This document shows, in pieces, positions 1 to 10,400 of a stretch of 64,000 nucleotides of DNA. The notes below the pieces were generated by a model, which made no database searches, had not been told where the DNA came from, and saw only the letters and a program-made list of their open reading frames with translations. The translations under genes were made by a program, and so were the position numbers. This DNA comes from Brachypodium distachyon (lineage: Eukaryota > Streptophyta > Magnoliopsida > Poales > Poaceae). Within the stretch, counting starts at the first letter, position 1. Every line of letters begins with the position of its first letter. The DNA lies in NCBI RefSeq assembly GCF_000005505.3, contig NC_016133.3, positions 44,419,237-44,483,236 on the forward strand, written 5' to 3'.

Positions 1-2553
1 AGCCCTTTTCATGTAGAAAATCGCTCAGGCGATTATACCACATTCTACCTGACTGTTTAAGTCCGTACAGTGACTTACTGAGTTGAACATTGTATAGACC
101 TCTGTTTGATCTGTCTTGGTTCGGAACCGGGAGACCATCAGGCATCCTCATATAAATGTCTGAATCCAAGTTACCATACAGGTAAGCAATAACAACATCC
201 ATCAATTTCATTTTTAAGTCCATATTAACTGCCATTGAGATCAAATATCTAAAGGTAATTCCATCCATGACCGAGGAGTAGGTTTCCTCATAATCGACCC
301 CAGGTCATTGAGTAAACCCCTGAGCAACTAACCTTGCTTTGTACCGTACTACCTCATTATTTTCATTTCTCTTGCGGACAAATACCCACTTATAACCGAC
401 AAGGCGTACGTGGGGAGGGGTTAGACACACAGGTCCAAAAACCTCTCTTTTGTGCAGAGATAATAATTCGGTAGCTATTACCTTCTGCCAATCTTTCCAA
501 TCCGACATCTTCTTACAATCAGTGAGCGAGTTAGGCTCGGGGTCAAGATCGATGATTGTGGCAGTTTTCTTAGCAAAGTTTATGTCGACATTAGCAGTCG
601 CTCGGTTTATTGACTCTCCCGTGTTAACATAATCTATGGCCATTTCGTCATGGGGTGCATCATGCGCATCCTCTGTTTCAACAGGATTTCCCATTCCTGG
701 AGCGAGGTCCTTTAGTTTTTCCGCGCCAACGTGTGCGCTCACATCTCTGTTGGGTGCTTCCACTGTTGGAAGATTAAAGTACGGAATTCCTTGCGCTGGA
801 GATTCCGTACTTGTGCCAGGTCTCAATGGGCTCCCCTCACTCTCTCGGGGCTTTTTAGTAACCGAGTGTGATAAATCCCCCTTGTCCTTTCTCATCGGGC
901 GTCCCCGAGTACTTGGGATTTGAGGAACCGGATTTCTCGTCCTTTTAGGCCTTTGGACTCGAGCGGGTAAACCCACAGGATCCTTGGGTATCTCTACCCT
1001 TTCCGGTACATTGCGCGCAGGCACATGTGATTTTGTCACACTTCTCAAGTCACTAAAGTGATCAGGCAGTTGATTCGCTAAAGCATGCAAATCTATTATC
1101 TTTTGGACTTCTCTATGTGTCTCACTTGTGCGCGGGTCATTTGCGTGGATCCCCGTGGCTTGCCACGTCAATTCTCGACTTTTCTCATCAAGAGTTTGAT
1201 TTCCTCCCCGTAAAATCGGGAAGAGATCCTCGTCAAAAATGCAGTCAGCAAAGCGGGCCATAAGACAGTCTCCTGTCATGGGGTCCAGATACCTGATTAT
1301 GGACACAGTCTCATAACCAACGTATATCCCCGACTTATGGAGCGGTCCCAATGCTGATCGCTGAGGGGGTGGAATCGATACATATACCTGGCAACGGAAC
1401 CTACGAAGGTAGGAAATTTTCAGTGCCGACCCTTGCGCTAGTTGGACAGGTGAATAGATGTTGTAGGCCGTGGGTCTATAGTTGATGAGATTTGCGGCAT
1501 GCAACACTGCATGCCCCCAACACGTGGTTGGTAAATTACAACCCCGAAGGAGTGGTCTGGCAATGAATTTAATCCTCTTAATCAATGCCTCCGCTAGTCC
1601 ATTTTGCGTATGGACATGTGGTACAGAGTGCTCAACCTTAATGCCAAGTGCCATACAATAATCATCGAACGCTTTTGAAGAAAATTCTCCAGCATTGTCC
1701 ATTCGAATAGACTTTATACGATGATCCGGGAAATTATTCCTCATTTGTATGATTTGCGACATCAACTTGGCAAAGGCATGGTTCCGTGTAGACAACAAGT
1801 TAACGCAGGACCATTTAGACGAATCATCTATGAGCACCATGAAGTATCGAAACGGCCCCGAAAGGGGCTGAATCGGACCACATATATCCCCTTGGATGCG
1901 TTCAAAAAACGCAGGGATTTCATCCCTCACTTTCAATGGTGATGGTCGAATGATTAATTTCCCCGTCGCGCATGCCGAGCACACGAAATCATCATGATTC
2001 AGGAAATTTTTAACATTCAACCCATGCCCATTTGAGTTGTTAATTATATTTCTCATCATTCTAATACCCGGGTGGCCTAATCTATCATGCCATAAGCAAA
2101 ATAGTTCAGAGCTTCTAAATATAGTCTTTAAGGTAGTGTACACGGGCGGCGCTACAATCTTAGTGTAGTAAAGCCCCGTGTCGAATGAAGGGAATTTTTC
2201 AACAACATGCTTACCGTGGGCATCGCGCTTTGTGATAAGTAGGAACTCTTTGCCATTATCATCATCGGTCTCCACATGGAGGCCGTTTGCACGGATGTCC
2301 TTAAAACTCAAGAGAGTTCGAGTTGACTCTGGGTTGCTTGCTCAATGAGCAAAGTTGTTCTCATGGGGAGTATGATAGTAGCTCGTCCAGAGCCTACTAT
2401 TTTTGACTCGCCCCCTGCGATAGTCATGATACTCCCCGGAGTCTTTTTAATGGACTCGAAATAACGAGTTTCTCTCAAGATGGTGTTTGTGGTACAACTA
2501 TCCACAAGGCACGTTTCCTCCATTCGAGCGCCACGTGTTCTAAAATATAGCAT
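1..2553 (-). pseudogene. copia polyprotein remnant: protease, integrase, start of RT
   Basis: Protease piece (2553-2308): CLVDSCTTNTIL, where the catalytic DS(G/C)TT motif is visible. After a frameshift, 2311-305 gives the GAG-pre-integrase region (CLWHDRLGHPG with a downstream CSAC zinc motif), the integrase core (GDICGPIQP, then DNAGEFSS and the conserved E region) and the RT entry (KARLVAQGFTQ). Translation stops at TGA (305-307) just where the family has Arg in GFTQRPG, then continues open to base 1 with YEETYSS, MDVVIAYLYG and SLYGLKQSGRMW. The stop fits a CGA to TGA transition. The polyprotein would have copied and integrated the element; this copy cannot. Confidence 0.85.
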
Positions 2554-2881
2554 CTAATTAATTCATGAAGTGAGGAAGTAGCAACATAATTAAGTAAACG
2601 CGACATACATTTCAAAACATAACAAGCCATCCGTATTAAATAAAGGAACTAATGAATGAACCAGATATCATCCAATCACTGTAAAGAATATGGTTTGCTC
2701 TCATAGAGCTTACAACCCAATTGTATCAATGAATAAACTAAAACATCAAGGAAACAATAATGACTAGGCCATTTTTGCAATCACTCCATCAGGCTCAGCC
2801 TGGACTTGCCCGCTACTCATATGGCGCCATAAAAGGCCCCAAAATGGAAGTTGGCGAGTTGGTCCTCCTCGAACCGCTCCC

Positions 2882-3187
2882 TCACGGCAGTCCCAAGAGC
2901 CATGGCGGTAGTCTCAGCCATATACTCTTCCTCCAGAATGGTGCAGAGATGGCGCCACAAAAACTGCAGCCCTCATCATTTTCCTTAGGCGTGGTGGTAG
3001 TGACCTCGTGGGTCGAGTGACCGACCGCCCCTAGGAGTCCCTTTGACTCGAGGAAAAACTCCACATCACAATTCCACTGGAGGTAATTGGCGCCGCTCTC
3101 ATGAAGCGCGTCAAATTCCCGATGGATTATTCCATCCATCTGCATTTTTGCAAGTAACCATGAGATTACAACAGCAATCCCTTGCAC
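2882..3187 (-). pseudogene. copia gag remnant
   Basis: The minus-strand reading holds FDALHESGANYLQWNCDVE, the typical start of plant copia Gag (F-D-x-L ... G-x-N-Y-x-x-W). The frame then breaks down, and no CCHC knuckle is readable between here and the protease piece, so gag is decayed. It lies in the expected place, upstream of protease on the minus strand. Confidence 0.6.
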
Positions 3188-4185
3188 AAATGCGATGGTG
3201 ATACAATGTATTCACTAAGACAACGTTCCAATATTTAAAACACGCGAGTTCATGTCTTACTTAATCATTAAAAGCAATAAGTCATAATTACAATTAATCA
3301 ACAACGGTAAAACATGGTAATACAAGCATGTGTATAGAGATGGCAAGGTAAACATTTCCTAAACGTGAAAATTAGCCCCAAAAACACATTCCCGAAGTCA
3401 TTTTGAGCATAAATGTGCAGTTTCAGCAAAAACTGACACTTCCAGGGACTTATGCGCAAAAACGCAGCACATCAAATATTTGTGCGTAATTACGGTAAAA
3501 TCCAGGGGCTAAAACACAAAATTCCTGGCCCAAAATGTAATTCGGGTTGCCATCCCATTCCCACCTCTCTTTTTTTCAGCCCAGAAGCCGGCCCACCGGC
3601 CCGTCCCTCGCGGCCCAGTTGGGCCTGCCACGCCAGCCCCTAGGGTTTCCCCTCTGGGCGGCGGCTGTTGGCGGCAAGGGGCGGCCGTGCTCGCACGCCC
3701 CGCGCAGGAGGCAGCGGCTGGCGCCCGGGGCGGCAGGGGCCTGCGCGCACGCTGCGGCGACCTACCGGACGGCGTCGACGCACGCTCATGCCCGGCGCGG
3801 CGGCAGCCTGCGCCCAAGGCGGGGGCGCTCGCTCGTGCCCGGCGGCTCGCGATGGGAAAAATTGGGCGGCACGGCTCGCGGCCATTCATGGCGGCGGGGG
3901 CCGGCGGTGCGATGCTCGACGGCGTGGTGCCGTCTCACCCAAAAATTGGTCAACAAGTCCCTCGTACGGCGGGATCGATTGGCAATTGTGCCGGCGACTT
4001 GGTCCGCAAGCGACCCGCGAGGAAAATCTAATTTTGAGGTGAAATACAACGAAAAGAAACTAATCGCAAAAACTGAATCGTAATGCAAAGAGGAATCCAT
4101 TTTTAATAAAATTTCAGATCTAATAACTCCGTGATTTTTGTCGAGAACCTGCTGGGGTAGGCTCGATGAAGGCTCGGGGTAAAAG
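3188..4185. other. Leader region of the copia element, no gene
   Basis: About 1 kb between PBS and gag. The centre (3540-3900) is very GC-rich and open in several frames on both strands, a composition effect rather than coding; no known domain is visible in any frame. Confidence 0.5.
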
Positions 4186-4200
4186 CTCGTGTTGATAACG
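4186..4200 (-). other. Putative primer binding site
   Basis: The minus strand reads CGTTATCAACACGAG directly after the LTR end. It resembles the TTATCAGCACGAG type of initiator-Met tRNA internal priming site found next to many plant copia LTRs, with one mismatch. Identification is by resemblance only. Confidence 0.5.
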
Positions 4201-4390
4201 TGTTGTGCAACATCTGCCGGCTGGCCGGTCCCGGGGTTGCACACCAAAATCGTAGTTGAAAGAGTCAATCACACACGTGGTCGTGAAGTATAAGAACTAA
4301 AACTTAGGTGAGCAGGGGAACGATTCCTTAAGGCCGGAGGGGGGCGCAGCTTCGGTGGCCCTCCCACCCCCAACGATCGGTTCCCCAACA
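4201..4390 (-). repeat. 5' LTR of the copia element
   Basis: The plus strand begins TGTTGTGCAACA and ends TTCCCCAACA, so the minus strand starts TGTTGGGGAACC and ends CA, giving canonical TG...CA ends. It abuts a primer-binding-like site at 4186-4200. Length is 190 bp. The partner LTR is outside the window, so boundaries rest on the ends alone and no target duplication can be checked. Confidence 0.65.
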
Positions 4391-4434
4391 GTCTTTACGC
4401 TGCGCTGCTGCCTTTACTCACACTCTGGTTCAGT

Positions 4435-7400
4435 ATGGCCCCTACCACCCCCACCGCCGGCGCCCACCTCTCGGCCAGGCCGATCGCCACAACCGGTGGC
4501 GTAGGAGGCAATGGGCCTTCTGAGGAGGCGATCGACGTCAGCAGCAGCAGCAGCACGGAGTCAGACTCCGGGAGCGCCGGGAAGAGGCCTCGGTGCCGGC
4601 TGAGGGTCGGCCGGGCGGAGAAGAGGGCTAGGGTGCTAGCCGCCGTGCCGCCTGGATTCCTCGAGCCGCTTCCTCCACCGCCGCGTAAGGCTGTGACGAA
4701 GCAGTTCTGGAAGGCCGGGGAGTACGGTGGCAATCGGCAGCTGCTCGGGAGTGACCCTGCGCAGCATTCTGGTACTGTCCGTCATGAAGCTTCTAGCGTT
4801 ATCTTTCTCCCAGTTGCTTCAGATCGGCAGAAATAGAGGTTCTGCCAGTGGATTCGTATCATCTAACATTGCTCCGTACTCTGCCAGTGCATTGGATTTA
4901 ACTGTAGAAGCCGGGGACTACAGCTTGCTTCTTTATTGAAGGAAAATAATGTTTTTACCTCGGAAAGAAGGAAAAAACATATTTTCCTGAAGGTTTTTTT
5001 TGCGATGAATAACTCTTACTCTCTTAGGGCCTGCTTGGAATAGCTGTACTTTTTGTGCCGGACCGGTATTTAGTTCTGGTAGCTCCCACTAAAAATACAC
5101 CCAATCCAAGCAGGACTTTAGTCCATGTGTATGTAAAAAAACTTTGAATCCAGTGCAACTAGAAGGATTAATACTTGGGATTGTATAAATTGTTTGAGAT
5201 TTTGGTAACTCTTACTCTTTTAGTCACCTTTGTAGGCCACTCATACCACTAAAATTTGGAATACTTAATATCAACATTTAATAACACAAACTGTGGTCTA
5301 AAAGTTATAGTAGAGTTTTCCTAAAATTCGTATTGCCAAGTCTGCACTTTTTACGCACAGCAGGTAGAGTTAAGGAAAACAAATTTGAGGGGAAAAGTTG
5401 ACAAAATTTTGGGCAACCGGGAATGAGCAAAACCTTTAATATTTGATACGAGATCTTTGCATGTGCTAGTAGTATGTAAGGGAGACTAGCCGGCTAGAGC
5501 ACTAGGCAGTACCAAAAATTTGCGTCGATGTAAAAGAGCATCCGGTTTTCTTAGACATTTGCGCATGTGATGACTTGGGTCAAAGAAGTTTTGATTGGAT
5601 CATTGATGCTCTGTTTCCTGAAAGCCTCTGTTTCTTGTGCACTGCCGCGTGTCTTATCTGAAGTTCTTCTGTGCAGTACGTATTTCAGTTCCTCTGATTC
5701 TTGTTACTCCCTGAAGTTCTTCTGCCTATTCCTGCTGCCAGATTCAGGGATGGAACATGTTCGTGTCCATCCTAGATTTCTGCACTCAAATGCGACAAGC
5801 CACAAGTGGTCTTTAGGGGGTATGGTCTGCCTTCCCATGTATATATCTTACAATGCATGTCTAAGCACCCAAACAATTCATTTTTCTATCCTTGTTAAAT
5901 AAGTTGTGCTGATGTATGACCTTATTAACATGTCAGCTTTCGCTGAGCTTCTGGACAACTCTCTTGATGAAGTATGCTTGGCTCAAAGAAAACATTGTTC
6001 TAGTTTACCGTTTCAAATCCTCGTGAGCTCACTCAGTGGTGTTTGTCTGCAAGGTTTCAAATGGAGCTACATTTGTGAACATTGACATGTTGGAAAATAA
6101 GAAAGATGGATCTCGAATGCTGCTTTTTCAAGGTATGAAACTGTTTTACTCTTCATGGTTACTTAACGAGATCTAACATCGCGTACAATCAGATTCCAAT
6201 ATTGAAATGAATGGCTTTCCATTCTTCTCATCCTGAACATCAGTGAATGTTTATACTCTAGTGGTCTTACCTTATCATATTCAAATTGTTGCACAGATGA
6301 TGGTGGTGGCATGAGCCCAGAGAAAATACGGCACTGCATGTCCTTGGGTTATTCAGCAAAGAGCAAAGTTAAAAATGCCATTGGACAATGTATGTATGGA
6401 CGTACAGCTACTCAGCCAATAGTAAATATAAGCTCTGAAACCACAGTTTCTGGTTTTTTCATTGAGATACAAAGATTCGTTTTGCTTCAATCTCTCTTTT
6501 TCAGATGGAAATGGTTTCAAGACAAGTACAATGCGACTTGGTGCTGATGTTTTAGTTTTCTCACGTAGTTGTAGTAATGAAGAAAGAAGGTTGTTTTCTA
6601 TCATCTTGGTTACTGCATACTTTATGAATCATGAATTCTCCATTACCATTTTACACACAAGAGTATTCCCTCCGTTAAACGTATAATGCTTTAGAACACA
6701 TGCGGTGTTGTGGTGAGAGATTATTAAATTGGACAACCAATTGGATTGCTTGTTTGAAAATCAGTTAAATTTTCATGCACAATACTTTAAGAGTTCTGGG
6801 TTGAAAACATATCTGTTCAATATGTCGAGGCTGCTGTTCAAATGGTTTAAGATTTCGGGGTTGAAAAGTGATCTTTTGCTAGAGTTAAGGGTTGAAAAGT
6901 GGATCTTTTTCCTCGAAATAATGATACTCCCTCGGTCCAGAAACAACTGACTTGGATTTGTATAGAATCTATACAAATGCGAACCTGAGGTTAGGATAAG
7001 AAGGGTGCTATCTGGGCTGTTGAGGTTGATAGTTTTATGCTAAAAATTAAATATATATGTATATATTCCTTAATTCCCTTCGGATGAATTGGGACAGACT
7101 GGGGCTAAAGCTCTCCAAGCCCCAGCACCCCTAGGCTTCCCCTAACAGCACATATAACTAGTGTGTTATTCCTGTTTACTACCTGCAATTCTAATAAACT
7201 ATATTTGGATCAGTTGGTTCTTTCCCATTGTGTGACTACATCACTACATATAATTTTTTTATTGCCTATTTTTCTGTAAGTTATTTCTTATTCTCCATGC
7301 ACAAGGTTTTAATCTTTTTTTTTGTTCCCTGGGTGGCATAAAAGTCTTACACAGAGCATTGGAATGCTATCTTATACCTTCCTGAAGAGCACTGGTAAAG

Positions 7401-10400
7401 ATGACATTATTGTTCCAATGGTAAGCTCAGTCTTCTCTTGATGATACTGTTACCATTTTACTCAAGTTTAGTACTCCCTCCGACCGGGATTACCTGTCTC
7501 AAATTTTCCCAAATACGGATGTATCTATCTGTAAAAAGCGTCTAGATACATGTAATATTTCGACAAGTAATTCCGGCCGGAGGGAGTAATTGGTTTTCCC
7601 CAGTAAGGATAGACCACTAGGAAAAATCTAGTGTGTCATTTCTCCTGATCAATTCATTTTTTTTGTTAACTTAGTATCTCTCTTATTTGTGAGAATAGCC
7701 AAAGTGGCAAGTTGACCACGAGTTTGGCCTGATCTTTGTATGGAACTTGCAGATTGATTATGAAAAAAGACAAGCTTGGAACAGGAAGGTGCGGACAACA
7801 TTGGGTGACTGGTATACGAGCTTGCAGACGATAATCCAATGGTCTCCTTATTCTAATGAAGCAGAACTTCTTCAGGAGGTAGTATATGTTACTCCCTCCA
7901 ATCATAATAAGTGTCGCTAATTTAATACAATTTTAGTACAAAGTTGTACTAAATCAGCGACACTTATTATGGATTGGAGGGAGTATTGTAGACCATTGTT
8001 AATGCTGTAGATAGTTGTATTTTTCTGTTGTTTAAGAATCCTTGTTTTCATGAAATCTATTTATGACAGGATGTGGTTTTGCAAATTCAAACCTTCCCTG
8101 TGCTCTGCACTAGTCTAGGATCATGCTAGTGCATAGTTGCAATGTTCATTATCTAGGATCATGCTGGTGCACACAGTTGCAATGTTCATGTTCTAGGGTC
8201 ATGCTGCACATAGAATCTATGTTTAATTGTAGCGTTGAATATCTTTACGCTTCTCTTTCATTGTGTGCATCGTGATCTTTTTTCTAATCATGATCTTAAA
8301 CGCCTTTTGCCTATATGGTATTGCAGTTTAGCGCAATTAATGAACAAGGAACTAGAATCGTTATATACAATCTGTGGGAGGATGAGCAGGGGCAGTTGGA
8401 GCTTGATTTTGATGCTGATGTAAATGTATGTGTCAAATAACAAGATCTTATTGCCATTAATACAAGATATGTCTAACCATGAATTCGGTGACTTTTTGAG
8501 ATAGCAGGATATTCAAATTAGAGGGGTTAATAGAGATGAGAAAAGCAGCCTGATGGCAAAGCAGTTTCCAAACTCCAAACACTTTTTTACCTATAGACAC
8601 TCTTTAAGGGTATGTTTCAGTTGTACTTGTATATTTGTGTCAAAGCAACTGTACTATTTCATTAATATAAAGAATAATTATTATTACTATAGCATGATAT
8701 AATAACGCTATTCCGCATAGGATGATTGGTTATTTGGTCCGTCATGCTACTAATTGCTAGTCCAAAACATGCATAATTATACTGCAGTAAAAAAAATTAG
8801 ATAAACTTCATATAAGGAACAAAACGCACATGCACTGGAGGGGTTGTTACAGTTGTAGAAACATTACAGTAGTTACATGATATTTCAAGGAAAAAACTTC
8901 TCTCACATGCTAGTCTATTTTGCTCCTTTCATGCAGACTTATGCATCGATTTTATATCTCCGAGTCCCATACGACTTCCGGATGATTTTACGGGGAAAAG
9001 AGATTGAACACCATAATATTATCAATGATATGATGCTAAAGAACCAGGTTACTTATAAGCCAGTCATGAGTAATGGATATCCGAATGATACAGATGTAAA
9101 CCTAAGCTTTTGTATACACCATTTCCTGTATAATGATATATCAGCATTGCGATAATAACTTAGTTTTCCCTCATATTTTGAATGCCAGATGGTGGCTAAT
9201 GTTACAGTTGGTTTTGTTAAAGACGCGAAACATCATGTTCCCATTCAGGGATTTAATGTTTACCACAGGAACCGCCTAATAAAGGTACCCATGAACTTTT
9301 TCCCTTTTTATGTTATGAAGATAGTTTCTCTTTTTGCAGAACTTTGCTGTGAAATGTCTAACAAGCCAGAGTCTAACCAAGATAGAGTATCTTTTTTAGT
9401 ATTTTTGTGGTAGCAAGTGGCACTTTCTCTATTAATACATTGATCTAAATACCTCGTTCAACTGAATACTTCTTGTTTTAAACATGCTAAATATTTGATG
9501 GCAACTCTTTTTCTGTCTTATTGGGAATATCTATTATGGAATTTGTTTATTTCTTCTATGACGAAGTCCCATTTTTATTTTAGCCTTTCTGGAGGGTATG
9601 GACTCTTCCTGGATCTCAAGGCCGTGGTATTATTGGTAGGTAATCATGTTGCATGTAGGATTTTAAGGGTATATTTTTCATCTTAGAACTGGCGATTGTT
9701 TTTCTATGCAGGTGTACTTGAAGTCAATTTCGTAGAGCCAGCTCATGATAAGCAGGACTTCGAACGCACAAACAGTCTCTCAAGACTGGAAGCACGATTA
9801 ATTTTAATGCAGAAGAAATACTGGTTTGTTTTCATGATATTAGGCAGGACCATTTTGTGGTTGATTTAGATAGCAATTTATTGGAAAAGCAAATTTCTTA
9901 TCTTAAATTCTTTTTCAGGTCCGAGAATTGCCATCGAATAGGTTACGGTGGTAATCGTGCTAAGAAAAGTTCTGGGACAAGAGATACAGGTATGAAGGGT
10001 CTCCATTTGGTTTTTTTTTATAATAAAATTATAGTGCATCTTTTGTATTATTAATACTCAAACCATACGTAAATACATGGCTTCCTAGAGAGTGCAGTCA
10101 AACTTTTGTAGCTTTGATTATCAATGTATAAGAAATATTTAATATTTTGGTAAGGTGAAAAATAGTATCATTAGATTTGTCATGAAAAATATTTATAGGA
10201 AAGAGAGGAAAAGAAATACTTTTGCTTGACTAAGCATATTTTTTTGTTCGGGATAGGGAGTTCACCTGAAGATACCCCCCACACAGTTCCATCATTGTAT
10301 CGACCTTCGAAAAGTTGTGAGAAGTCAAATTATTTGCAAATATCCCAAGATGCTGAGATATTACATTCTGGGTCAAATCATAAGATTAGGAAAACTAGAA

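Larger units (their letters stand above)
1..4390 (-). mobile_element. Ty1/copia LTR retrotransposon, partial (runs off the left edge)
   Basis: Read on the minus strand the order is LTR (4390-4201), primer-binding-site-like sequence, GC-rich leader, gag remnant, protease, integrase, start of reverse transcriptase. That order of PR-INT-RT is diagnostic of copia. The RT C-terminus, RNase H and 3' LTR lie outside the window. The element is dead: there is a frameshift near 2345 between protease and integrase and an in-frame stop at 305-307. The LTR reads TGTTGGGGAACC at its 5' end, like the Angela/WIS/BARE start common in Triticeae, but the LTR is only 190 bp, so it is not one of those long-LTR families. 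Its right end sits in what should be the leader of the MORC gene. Confidence 0.85.

Noticed and set aside
3509..4268. Long overlapping ORFs on both strands (for example 3547-4083 plus, 3786-4268 minus)
   Set aside because: They lie in the GC-rich leader of the copia element, overlap in all frames, are Arg/Ala/Pro-rich without domains, and partly run into the LTR.
4395..4733. Minus-strand ORF of 112 aa
   Set aside because: It is the antisense shadow of MORC exon 1.
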